Assembly: GCA_030533445.1 (NCBI GenBank)
Contig: CM060075.1
Span: 38,233,719-38,297,718 of the forward strand
Origin: Cyprinodon diabolis
Taxonomy: Eukaryota > Chordata > Actinopteri > Cyprinodontiformes > Cyprinodontidae
Length of the DNA stretch: 64,000 bases
Direction of reading: 5' to 3'
Shown here in pieces: positions 12,901-25,542 of this stretch. Position numbers and translations under genes: made by a program. The first letter of the stretch is position 1. Each line of letters begins with the position of its first letter. Under the pieces are notes generated by a model. That model was not told the origin of the DNA, searched no databases, and was given only the letters and a program-made list of their open reading frames with translations.

Positions 12901-13075
12901 TGTGAAAGACCTACAGACATGAAGGTTACCCCAGTCTGAGACAAAGGATAGATGTTGCTTTCACTGAAAGAATTTTTCAGATACCTTTTACGGTTTTTGC
13001 TCAGCAGTCGTTTGTTCGGAGGGTAAGCACCTGGAAGCTAGCTGACAGTTAGCTTCTGCAGCAGCCTGCTAGAGT
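9904..13075 (+). repeat. Satellite unit 4
   Basis: 3172 bp, five GC-hairpin copies, no 66-69 bp hairpin; the ctagtt segment runs straight into a short ATT microsatellite. It has private changes such as 'cattcaggttgtag' near 12670. Confidence 0.92.
11273..11474 (+). repeat. GC-rich hairpin minisatellite, 5 copies (unit 4)
   Basis: Five copies with the same order of loop variants as unit 1 (gga, gga, gga, aga, gaa). Confidence 0.88.
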
Positions 13076-16000
13076 GCAGCTGCTGAAATCTTAGTGTGAG
13101 GCGGCCATTTTTTTAAGATCAAACATCTTATTCTCGCCCTCACGGCCACATATTTGGACCTACAGTCACCATTTTTGGTCAGTTTGTAGACTGAAACCTC
13201 TGGACTCACACAATGTCTTCGGAATTACGGTAGGATTAATACTTTTCCTTAAAAACCCTCCAGACCGACCTAAAGTCGATGAGTTTCAGCCTTTCTCCAT
13301 TCTTTTTAAGCTGAAGATGGGAGAAAAACGAATCAGACTATGTGTTTTCAAGTCGTCATAAATATTGTTCTGAATGACACACATACACCAAAGTTGGTAT
13401 AGTTGGAGTCGAAGGATTGCTGATGCTCATGGTGAAATTTTTTTTTTAATAACTCATACGGTTTTTGCTCAGCAGTCGTTTGTTCGGTGCCGTTCTTCCC
13501 ATACAAAAAAGCCTGGGAAGAAGAAACCAATAGTGAGTGCAGCTGTTGTCTGTGTCAGTGAGAGGCTCATTAAGCGTTGTCAAGGTTACCAAGCTTCAAA
13601 CAGATTTTACCTCTGCTGTTTTAAACAGCACATATTAATCTAATGGAGGGTGAAAGCACTGATTTAACATTGGGAAATGGATACTATATGACTGCCGTCC
13701 ATGACACTTCCCTTGCCACTCAGCACTGATAGACTTTCAAAATAAGACTCCAGGGACCCTTCAAAATAAAAGCCTCTATATTTTTTACATATATTTATTG
13801 CCCTATATGGCTCAACATTATGACCCAAACTCACCCCCGTTTTAGAGAATAGACTCTAGGAGACTGTTTAAAACACACCCTATAGCAAATTTCAAAATAA
13901 AAGCCTCCCATTTCCGCTTCATCTACTGCCCTAATAACATGGAAAAAGAGTGATTTAACGATTGGAAAGTAATCAACTATCATTGACGGGTCTGAACATT
14001 TTCTATAAACACAACTCTGTTGGACTTTCAAAATAAGACTCCAGGGACCCTACAAAATAAAAGCCTCTAGATTATACTAATGCATTAATTGATGCAAATG
14101 GCTCAACATTATGACCCAAACTCTTCCAGGTTGTTTTTATTAGACTCTAGTGACCTTTTCAAAACACACCCCAGAGCAAATTTCACAATAAAAGTCTCCC
14201 ATTTACTCTGTAATACAGCAACTATTCACCTAATAACATGGAAAACCAGTGATTTAACATTTGGAAATGGATTCTATATCACTGCTGGGCGTGACCCATC
14301 TTTTGATGCACATTCATGATAGACTTTCAAAATAAGACTACAAGGACTCTACAGAATAAAAGCCTCTTCCTTATACACACTCATACATTCTGGCATATTG
14401 CTCATTGCCATTGGTGATTTCATCACTGCAATGGCTCTTAGAAGGCGGGCGGAGCCCGCCAATGGTAACAGGCGGGCGGAGCCCGCCAAAGGTGATTACA
14501 TCACTGCAATGGCTCTTAGCAGGCGGGCAGAGCCCGCCATTGGTGATTTCATCACTGCAATGGCTCTTAGAAGGCGGGCAGAGCCCGCCATTGGTGATTT
14601 TTTTCTTCACTGAGATGGCTCCTAGCAGGCGGGCAAAGCCCGCCAACTGGGCTTTACCCACTGTGTTTCAATATGGACAACCCATATTACCCTTGTGCAT
14701 CATACGCTGTGCACGTCTATTTCCCAGATTTCAGCACAAGTGGCACACAGCTCTCTTTGCCCATGAACTTGCCCTCTTTCCTTCCCTCAGCAGCCCTCAA
14801 AGGCGTAAGCAGTTGGTCTGGGGAGCCCCGACGTCACTTGCCAGGGCCGTATTGGCCCGGTTCCCCAGACGGGCAGTAGGTGGCCCCCCTCAAAATTTCT
14901 TTAGAAATTTTCTAGTTATTATAATTCTCCCGTATACCCAAAACTTCGGCGCGTAACTAGTCCCGCACGGTTTGGCGGATCGGGCCCAAAGTTGGCACAC
15001 GCGTCGGGACCAATGGGGTGATGTGTGCTTGTATAAAACTTTCTCATTAGTCCGAAGGTTTGCGAATTATTAGCGAAAACGTCGCAAAAAAATCCCATAG
15101 GAAATGAATGGGGAGAGGAAAAAAAAAGCATAAAAAACAGCACTTCACTGTGTCGGCATACATTCACCTAGAAAAACAGTTTGAAGCTCAGTTTGTAGAT
15201 AAATCCTTCGTCTATTTAAAACTGAAGACGGTATGTTGATAACTGCTACGGTTTTTGTATAATCAGACCTCAAGCGCCACAAAGTTTTAGCAAAATCCAG
15301 CCTGCTAGAGTGGAGCAACTGAAAAGCTAGAGTGTGAGGCAGGCGTTTTTTAAACACAAAAAAACATTTTAAACTCGCCCTCACGGCCACATATTTATAG
15401 CTAGAGTCACCATTTTTGGTCAGTTTGTAGACTGAAATCTCTGGACCCACACAATATCTTCGGAATTACGGTAGGATTAATACTTTTCCTTAAAAACCCT
15501 CCAGACCGACCTAAAGTCGATGAAAATCAGAGCCGTTTTTCATTGGTTTTGGAGCAGAAGAGGGGAGAAAAACGAATCCGACTATGTGTTTTAAACTCGT
15601 CATAAATATTTTTCTGAATGACACACATACACCAAAGTTGGCATAGTTGGAGTCGAAGGATGACTGACGCTCACGGTGAAAAAATTTTTTGAATAACTCA
15701 TACGGTTTTTGCTCAGCAGTCGTTTGTTCGGAGGACATTTTAAGCACCTGAAAGCTGAGTGACAGTGACCTGCTGCAGCTAGCTCAATTAGAAGCTTAGG
15801 TGTGATGAAACGTTTTTTCTTTTTCTTTCTCTTCCCATTCAGTTTGTAGATGACCTACAGCCATGAAAGTTACTCCAATTGAAGACAAGATATAGCTGTC
15901 GCTTAGATAAAAAGAATTTTTCAGATACCTTTTACGGTTTTTACTCAGCAGTCGTTTGTTCGGAGGGGTGCTTTAGCAGCTAAAAGGTGAGTGAGAGTGA

Positions 16001-16242
16001 GGTCCTGCAGTTCAAACAAAGGGAGGAGCAGGTGGGCCAACCATTTTGTTTGTGCTTCGTTTTGGGTTGTGAAAGACCTACAGACATGAAGGTTACCCCA
16101 GTCTGAGACAAAGGATAGATGTTGCTTTCACTGAAAGAATTTTTCAGATATCTTTTACGGTTTTTGCTCAGCAGTCGTTTGTTCGGAGGGTAAGCACCTG
16201 GAAGCTAGCTGACAGTTAGCTTCTGCAGCAGCCTGCTAGAGT
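13076..16242 (+). repeat. Satellite unit 5
   Basis: 3167 bp, five GC-hairpin copies. Its first 300 bp match the variant set of unit 2 and its last 700 bp match that of unit 1, so it looks like a mosaic made by unequal exchange or gene conversion. Confidence 0.92.
14443..14644 (+). repeat. GC-rich hairpin minisatellite, 5 copies (unit 5)
   Basis: Five copies. The third loop is 'aga' rather than 'gga', and the last copy reads ggcgggcaaagcccgcc; the stems are kept. Confidence 0.88.
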
Positions 16243-19200
16243 GCAGCTGCTGAAATCTTAGTGTGAGGCGGCCATTTTTTAAGATCAAACATCTTATTCT
16301 CGCCCTCACGGCCACATATTTGGAGCTACAGTCACCATTTTTGGTCAGTTTGTAGACTGAAACCTCTGGACTCACACAATGTCTTCGGAATTACGGTAGG
16401 ATTAATACTTTGCCTTAAAAACCCTCCAGACCAACCTAAAGTGGATGAGAGTTTCAGCCTTTCTCCATTCTTTTTGAGCTGAAGATGGGAGAAAAACGAA
16501 TCAGACTATGTGTTTTCAACTCGTCATAAATATTTTTCTGAATGACACACATACACCAAAGTTGGTATAGTTGGAGTCGAAGGATTGCTGATGCTCATGG
16601 TGAAAATGTTTTTTGAATAACTCATACGGTTTTTGATCAGTAGTCGTTTGTTCGGTGCCGTTCTTCCCATACAAAAAAGCCTGGGAAGAAGAAACCAATA
16701 GTGAGTGCAGCTGTTGTCTGTGTCAGTGAGAGGCTCGTTAAGCGTTGTCAAGGTTACCAAGCTTCAAACAGATTTTACCTCTGCTGTTTTAAACAGCACA
16801 TATTAATCTAATGGAGGGTGAAAGGACTGATTTAACATTGGGAAATGGATACTATATGACTGCTGTACATGACACTTCCCTTGCCACTCAGCACTGATAG
16901 ACTTTCAAAATAAGACTCCAGGGACCCTACAAAATAAAAGCCTCTATATTTTTTACATATATTTATTGCTCTATATGGCTCAACATTATGACCCAAACTC
17001 AACCCCGTTTTAGAGAATAGACTCTAGGAGACTGTTTAAAACACACCCTATAGCAAATTTCAAAATAAAAGCCTCCCATTTCCGCTTCATCTACTGCCCT
17101 AATAACATGGAAAAAGAGTGATTTAACGATTGGAAAGTAATCAACTATCATTGACGGGTCTGAACATTTTCTATAAACACAACTCTGTTGGACTTTCAAA
17201 ATAAGACTCCAGGGACCCTACAAAATAAAAGCCTCTAGATTATAGTAATGCATTAATTGATGCAAATGGCTCAACATTATGACCCAAACTCTTCCAGGTT
17301 GTTTTTATTAGACTCTAGTGACCTTTTCAAAACACACCCCAGAGCAAATTTCACAATAAAAGTCTCCCATTTACTCTGTAATACAGCAACTATTCACCTA
17401 ATAACATGGAAAACCAGTGATTTAACATTTGGAAATGGATTCTATATCACTGCTGGGCGTGACCCATCTTTTGATGCACATTCATGATAGACTTTCAAAA
17501 TAAGACTACAAGGACTCTACAGAATAAAAGCCTCTTCCTTATACACACTCATACATTCTGGCATATTGCTCATTGCCATTGGTGATTTCATCACTGCAAT
17601 GGCTCTTAGAAGGCGGGCAGAGCCCGCCATTGGTGATTTTTTTCTTCACTGAGATGGCTCCTAGCAGGCGGGCGAAGCCCGCCAACTGGGCTTTACCCAC
17701 TGTGTTTCAATATGGACAACCCATATTACCCTTGTGCATCATACTCTGTGCACGTCTATTTCCCAGATTTCAGCACAAGTGGCACACAGCTCTCTTTGCC
17801 CATGAACTTGCCCTCTTTCCTTCCCTCAGCAGCCCTCAAAGGCGTAAGCAGTTGGTCTGGGGAGCCCCGACGTCACTTGCCAGGGCCGTATTGGCCCGGT
17901 TCCCCAGACGGGCAGTAGGTGGCCCCCCTCAAAATTTCTTTAGAAATTTTCTAGTTATTATAATTCTCCCGTATACCCAAAACTTCGGCGCGTAACTAGT
18001 CCCGCACGGTTTGGCGGATCGGGCCCAAAGTTGGCACACGCGTCGGGACCAATGGGGTGATGTGTGCTTGTATAAAACTTTCTCATTAGTCCGAAGGTTT
18101 GCGAATTATTAGCGAAAACGTCGCAAAAAAATCCCATAGGAAATGAATGGGGAGAGGAAAAAAAAAGCATAAAAAACAGCACTTCACTGTGTCGGCATAC
18201 ATTCACCTAGAAAAACAGTTTGAAGCTCAGTTTGTAGATAAATCCTTCGTCTATTTAAAACTGAAGACGGTATGTTGATAACTGCTACGGTTCTTGTATA
18301 ATCAGACCTCAAGCGCCACAAAGTTTTAGCAAAATCCAGCCTGCTAGAGTGGAGCAACTGAAAAGCTAGAGTGTGAGGCAGGCGTTTTTTAAACACAAAA
18401 AAACATTTTAAACTCGCCCTCACGGCCACATATTTATAGCTAGAGTCACCATTTTTGGTCAGTTTGTAGACTGAAATCTCTGGACCCACACAATATCTTC
18501 GGAATTACGGTAGGATTAATACTTTTCCTTAAAAACCCTCCAGACCGACCTAAAGTCGATGAAAATCAGAGCCGTTTTTCATTGGTTTTGGAGCAGAAGA
18601 GGGCAGAAAAACGAATCAGACTATGTGTTTTAAACTCGTCATAAATATTTTTCTGAATGACACACATACACCAAAGTTGGCATAGTTGGAGTCGAAGGAT
18701 GACTGACGCTCACGGTGAAAAATTTTTTTGAATAACTCATACGGTTTTTGCTCAGCAGTCGTTTGTTCGGAGGACATTTTAAGCACCTGAAAGCTGAGTG
18801 ACAGTGACCTGCTGCAGCTAGCTCAATTAGAAGCTTAGGTGTGATGAAACGTTTTTTCTTTTTCTTTCTCTTCCCATTCAGTTTGTAGATGACCTACAGC
18901 CATGAAAGTTACTCCAATCGAAGACAAGATATAGCTGTCGCTTAGATAAAAAGAATTTTTCAGATACCTTTTACGGTTTTTACTCAGCAGTCGTTTGTTC
19001 GGAGGGGTGCTTTAGCAGCTAAAAGGTGAGTGAGAGTGAGGTCCTGCAGTTAAAAGAAAGGGAGGAGCAGGTGGGCCAACCATTTTGTTTGTGCTTCGTT
19101 TTGGGTTGTGAAAGACCTACAGACATGAAGGTTACCCCAGTCTGAGACAAAGGATAGATGTTGCTTTCACTGAAAGAATTTTTCAGATATCTTTTACGGT

Positions 19201-19281
19201 TTTTGCTCAGCAGTCGTTTGTTCGGAGGGTAAGCACCTGGAAGCTAGCTGACAGTTAGCTTCTGCAGCAGCCTGCTAGAGT
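16243..19281 (+). repeat. Satellite unit 6
   Basis: The shortest full unit, 3039 bp. The GC-hairpin minisatellite is reduced to two copies, which accounts for the missing length. It mixes variants of the two subfamilies in its first 350 bp: 'ctccattc' and 'gagaaaaacg' but also 'caactcg'. Confidence 0.92.
17612..17693 (+). repeat. GC-rich hairpin minisatellite, 2 copies (unit 6)
   Basis: Only the last two copies of the usual five remain, consistent with a clean internal deletion by replication slippage or unequal exchange. Confidence 0.88.
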
Positions 19282-22200
19282 GCAGCTGCTGAAATCTTAG
19301 TGTGAGGCGGCCATTTTTTTCAGATCAAACATCTTATTCTCGCCCTCACGGCCACATATTTGGAGCTACAGTCACCATTTTTGGTCAGTTTGTAGACTGA
19401 AACCTCTGGACTCACACAATGTCTTCGGAATTACGGTAGGATTAATACTTTTCCTTAAAAACCCTCCAGACCAACCTAAAGTCGATGAGAGTTTCAGACT
19501 TTCTCTATTCTTTTTGAGCTGAAGATGGGAGAGAAACGAATCAGACTATGTGTTTTCAACTCGTCATAAATATTTTTCTGAATGACACACATACACCAAA
19601 GTTGGTATAGTTGGAGTCGAAGGATTGCTGATGCTCATGGTGAAAATGTTTTTTGAATAACTCATACGGTTTTTGATCAGTAGTCGTTTGTTCGGTGCCG
19701 TTCTTCCCATACAAAAAAGCCTGGGAAGAAGAAACCAATAGTGAGTGCAGCTGTTGTCTGTGTCAGTGAGAGGCTCGTTAAGCATTGTCAAGGTTACCAA
19801 GCTTCAAACAGATTTTACCTCTGCTGTTTTAAACAGCACATATTAATCTAATGGAGGGTGAAAGGACTGATTTAACATTGGGAAATGGATACTATATGAC
19901 TGCTGTCCATGACACTTCCCTTGCCACTCAGCACTGATAGACTTTCAAAATAAGACTCCAGGGACCCTACAAAATAAAAGCCTCTATATTTTTTACATAT
20001 ATTTATTGCCCTATATGGCTCAACATTATGACCCAAACTCAACCCCGTTTTAGAGAATAGACTCTAGGAGACTGTTTAAAACACACCCTATAGCAAATTT
20101 CAAAATAAAAGCCTCCCATTTCCGCTTCATCTACTGCCCTAATAACATGGAAAAAGAGTGATTTAACGATTGGAAAGTAATCAACTATCATTGACGGGTC
20201 TGAACATTTTCTATAAACACAACTCTGTTGGACTTTCAAAATAAGACTCCAGCGACCCTACAAAATAAAAGCCTCTAGATTATACTAATGCATTAATTGA
20301 TGCAAATGGCTCAACATTATGACCCAAACTCTTCCAGGTTGTTTTTATTAGACTCTAGTGACCTTTTCAAAACACACCCCAGAGCAAATTTCACAATAAA
20401 AGTCTCCCATTTACTCTGTAATACAGCAACTATTCACCTAATAACATGGAAAACCAGTGATTTAACATTTGGAAATGGATTCTATATCACTGCTGGGCGT
20501 GACCCATCTTTTGATGCACATTCATGATAGACTTTCAAAATAAGACTACAAGGACTCTACAGAATAAAAGCCTCTTCCTTATACACACTCATACATTCTG
20601 GCATATTGCTCATTGCCATTGGTGATTACATCACTGCAATGGCTCTTAGCAGGCGGGCGGAGCCCGCCATTGGTGATTTCATCACTGCAATGGCTCTTAG
20701 AAGGCGGGCAGAGCCCGCCATTGGTGATTTTTTTCTTCACTGAGATGGCTCCTAGCAGGCGGGCGAAGCCCGCCAACTGGGCTTTACCCACTGTGTTTCA
20801 ATATGGACAACCCATATTACCCTTGTGCATCATACGCTGTGCACGTCTATTTCCCAGATGTCAGCACAAGTGGCACACAGCTCTCTTTGCCCATGAACTT
20901 GCCCTCTTTCCTTCCCTCAGCAGCCCTCAAAGGCGTAAGCAGTTGGTCTGGGGAGCCCCGACGTCACTTGACAGGGCCGTATTGGCCCGGTTCCCAAGAC
21001 GGGCAGTAGGTGGCCCCCCTCAAAATTTCTTTAGAAATTTTCTAGTTATTATTATAATTCTCCCGTATACCCAAAACTTCGGCGCGTAACTAGTCCCGCA
21101 CGGTTTGGCGGATCGGGCCCAAAGTTGGCACACGCGTCGGGACCAATGGGGTGATGTGTGCTTGTATAAAACTTTCTCATTAGTCCGAAGGTTTGCGAAT
21201 TATTAGCGAAAACGTCGCAAAAAAATCCCATAGGAAATGAATGGGGAGAGGAAAAAAAAAGCATAAAAAACAGCACTTCACTGTGTCGGCATACATTCAC
21301 CTAGAAAAACAGTTTGAAGCTCAGTTTGTAGATAAATCCTTCGTCTATTTAAAACTGAAGACGGTATGTTGATAACTGCTACGGTTTTTGTATAATCAGA
21401 CCTCAAGCGCCACAAAGTTTTAGCAAAATCCAGCCTGCTAGAGTGGAGCAACTGAAAAGCTAGAGTGTGAGGCAGGCGTTTTTTAAACACAAAAAAACAT
21501 TTTAAACTCGCCCTCACGACCACATATTTATAGCTAGAGTCACCATTTTTGGTCAGTTTGTAGACTGAAATCTCTGGACCCACACAATATCTTCGGAATT
21601 ACGGTAGGATTAATACTTTTCCTTAAAAACCCTCCAGACCGACCTAAAGTCGATGAAAATCAGAGCCGTTTTTCATTGGTTTTGGAGCAGAAGAGGGGAG
21701 AAAAACGAATCAGACTATGTGTTTTAAACTCGTCATAAATATTTTTCTGAATGACACACATACACCAAAGTTGGCATAGTTGGAGTCGAAGGATGACTGA
21801 CGCTCACGGTGAAAAAATTTTTTGAATAACTCATACGGTTTTTGCTCAGCAGTCGTTTGTTCGGAGGACATTTTAAGCACCTGAAAGCTGAGTGACAGTG
21901 ACCTGCTGCAGCTAGCTCAATTAGAAGCTTAGGTGTGATGAAACGTTTTTTCTTTTTCTTTCTCTTCCCATTCAGTTTGTAGATGACCTACAGCCATGAA
22001 AGTTACTCCAATCGAAGACAAGATATAGCTGTCGCTTAGATAAAAAGAATTTTTCAGATACCTTTTACGGTTTTTACTCAGCAGTCGTTTGTTCGGAGGG
22101 GTGCTTTAGCAGCTAAAAGGTGAGTGAGAGTGAGGTCCTGCAGTTAAAAAAAAGGGAGGAGCAGGTGGGCCAACCATTTTGTTTGTGCTTCGTTTTGGGT

Positions 22201-22375
22201 TGTGAAAGACCTACAGACATGAAGGTTACCCCAGTCTGAGACAAAGGATAGATGTTGCTTTCACTGAAAGAATTTTTCAGATATCTTTTACGGTTTTTGC
22301 TCAGCAGTCGTTTGTTCGGAGGGTAAGCACCTGGAAGCTAGCTGACAGTTAGCTTCTGCAGCAGCCTGCTAGAGT
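19282..22375 (+). repeat. Satellite unit 7
   Basis: 3094 bp with three GC-hairpin copies. Otherwise it keeps the majority variant set of units 1, 3, 4 and 8. Confidence 0.92.
20652..20774 (+). repeat. GC-rich hairpin minisatellite, 3 copies (unit 7)
   Basis: Three copies; the first two of the usual five are missing and the flanking 'ggtgattacatcactgc' linker is kept. Confidence 0.88.
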
Positions 22376-25300
22376 GCAGCTGCTGAAATCTTAGTGTGAG
22401 GCGGCCATTTTTTTCAGATCAAACATCTTATTCTCGCCCTCACGGCCACATATTTGGAGCTACAGTCACCATTTTTGGTCAGTTTGTAGACTGAAACCTC
22501 TGGACTCACACAATGTCTTCGGAATTACGGTAGGATTAATACTTTTCCTTAAAAACCCTCCAGACCAACCTAAAGTCGATGAGAGTTTCAGCCTTTCTCT
22601 ATTCTTTTTGAGCTGAAGATGGGAGAGAAACGAATCAGACTATGTGTTTTCAACTCGTCATAAATATTTTTCTGAATGACACACATACACCAAAGTTGGT
22701 ATAGTTGGAGTCGAAGGATTGCTGATGCTCATGGTGAAAATGTTTTTTGAATAACTCATACGGTTTTTGATCAGTAGTCGTTTGTTCGGTGCCGTTCTTC
22801 CCATACAAAAAAGCCTGGGAAGAAGAAACCAATAGTGAGTGCAGCTGTTGTCTGTGTCAGTGAGAGGCTCGTTAAGCGTTGTCAAGGTTACCAAGCTTCA
22901 AACAGATTTTACCTCTGCTGTTTTAAACAGCACATATTAATCTAATGGAGGGTGAAAGGACTGATTTAACATTGGGAAATGGATACTATATGACTGCTGT
23001 CCATGACACTTCCCTTGCCACTCAGCACTGATAGACTTTCAAAATAAGACTCCAGGGACCCTACAAAATAAAAGCCTCTATATTTTTTACATATATTTAT
23101 TGCCCTATATGGCTCAACATTATGACCCAAACTCAACCCTGTTTTAGAGAATAGACTCTAGGAGACTGTTTAAAACACACCCTATAGCAAATTTCAAAAT
23201 AAAAGCCTCCCATTTCCGCTTCATCTACTGCCCTAATAACATGGAAAAAGAGTGATTTAACGATTGGAAAGTAATCAACTATCATTGACGGGTCTGAACA
23301 TTTTCTATAAACACAACTCTGTTGGACTTTCAAAATAAGACTCCAGCGACCCTACAAAATAAAAGCCTCTAGATTATACTAATGCATTAATTGATGCAAA
23401 TGGCTCAACATTATGACCCAAACTCTTCCAGGTTGTTTTTATTAGACTCTAGTGACCTTTTCAAAACACACCCCAGAGCAAATTTCACAATAAAAGTCTC
23501 CCATTTACTCTGTAATACAGCAACTATTCACCTAATAACATGGAAAACCAGTGATTTAACATTTGGAAATGGATTCTATATCACTGCTGGGCGTGACCCA
23601 TCTTTTGATGCACATTCATGATAGACTTTCAAAATAAGACTACAAGGACTCTACAGAATAAAAGCCTCTTCCTTATACACACTCATACATTCTGGCATAT
23701 TGCTCATTGCCATTGGTGATTTCATCACTGCAATGGCTCTTAGAAGGCGGGCGGAGCCCGCCAATGGTAACAGGCGGGCGGAGCCCGCCAAAGGTGATTA
23801 CATCACTGCAATGGCTCTTAGCAGGCGGGCGAAGCCCGCCATTGGTGATTTCATCACTGCAATGGCTCTTAGAAGGCGGGCAGAGCCCGCCATTGGTGAT
23901 TTTTTTCTTCACTGAGATGGCTCCTAGCAGGCGGGCGAAGCCCGCCAACTGGGCTTTACCCACTGTGTTTCAATATGGACAACCCATATTACCCTTGTGC
24001 ATCATACGCTGTGCACGTCTATTTCCCAGATGTCAGCACAAGTGGCACACAGCTCTCTTTGCCCATGAACTTGCCCTCTTTCCTTCCCTCAGCAGCCCTC
24101 AAAGGCGTAAGCAGTTGGTCTGGGGAGCCCCGACGTCACTTGCCAGGGCCGTATTGGCCCGGTTCCCAAGACGGGCAGTAGGTGGCCCCCCTCAAAATTT
24201 CTTTAGAAATTTTCTAGTTATTATAATTCTCCCGTATACCCAAAACTTCGGCACGTAACTAGTCCCGCACGGTTTGGCGGATCGGGCCCAAAGTTGGCAC
24301 ACGCGTTGGGACCAATGGGGTGATGTGTGCTTGTATAAAACTTTCTCATTAGTCCGAAGGTTTGCGAATTATTAGCGAAAACGTCGCAAAAAAATCCCAT
24401 AGGAAATGAATGGGAAGAGGTAAAAAAAAGCATAAAAAACAGCACTTCACTGTGTCGGCATACATTCACCTAGAAAAACAGTTTGAAGCTCAGTTTGTAG
24501 ATAAATCCTTCGTCTATTTAAAACTGAAGACGGTATGTTGATAACTGCTACGGTTTTTGTATAATCAGACCTCAAGCGCCACAAAGTTTTAGCAAAATCC
24601 AGCCTGCTAGAGTGGAGCAACTGAAAAGCTAGAGTGTGAGGCAGGCGTTTTTTAAACACAAAATAACATTTTAAACTCGCCCTCACGGCCACATATTTAT
24701 AGCTAGAGTCACCATTTTTGGTCAGTTTGTAGACTGAAATCTCTGGACCCACACAATATCTTCGGAATTACGGTAGGATTAATACTTTTCCTTAAAAACC
24801 CTCCAGACCGACCTAAAGTCGATGAAAATCAGAGCCGTTTTTCATTGGTTTTGGAGCAGAAGAGGGGAGAAAAACGAATCAGACTATGTGTTTTAAACTC
24901 GTCATAAATATTTTTCTGAATGACACACATACACCAAAGTTGGCATAGTTGGAGTCGAAGGATGACTGACGCTCACGGTGAAAAAATTTTTTGAATAACT
25001 CATACGGTTTTTGCTCAGCAGTCGTTTGTTCGGAGGACATTTTAAGCACCTGAAAGCTGAGTGAGAGTGACCTGCTGCAGCTAGCTCAATTAGAAGCTTA
25101 GGTGTGATGAAAAGTTTTTTCTTTTTCTTTCTCTTCCCATTCAGTTTGTAGATGATCTACAGCCATGAAAGTTACTCCAATTGAAGACAAGATATAGCTG
25201 TCGCTTAGATAAAAAGAATTTTTCAGATACCTTTTACGGTTTTTACTCAGCAGTCGTTTGTTCGGAGGGGTGCTTTAGCAGCTAAAAGGTGAGTGAGGGA

Positions 25301-25542
25301 GGTCCTGCAGTTAAAAGAAAGGGAGGAGCAGGTGGGCCAACCATTTTGTTTGTGCTTCGTTTTGGGTTGTGAAAGACCTACAGACATGAAGGTTACCCCA
25401 GTCTGAGACAAGGGATAGATGTTGCTTTCACTGAAAGAATTTTTCAGATACCTTTTACGGTTTTTGCTCAGCAGTCGTTTGTTCGGAGGGTAAGCACCTG
25501 GAAGCTAGCTGACAGTTAGCTTCTGCAGCAGCCTGCTAGAGT
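22376..25542 (+). repeat. Satellite unit 8
   Basis: 3167 bp with five GC-hairpin copies. It carries a short 'gt' loss in the 'gagtgagagtgagg' tract near 25290 and a few private substitutions. Confidence 0.92.
23746..23946 (+). repeat. GC-rich hairpin minisatellite, 5 copies (unit 8)
   Basis: Five copies. The third copy's loop is 'gaa', elsewhere seen only in the last copy, which suggests local conversion or recurrent change. Confidence 0.88.
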
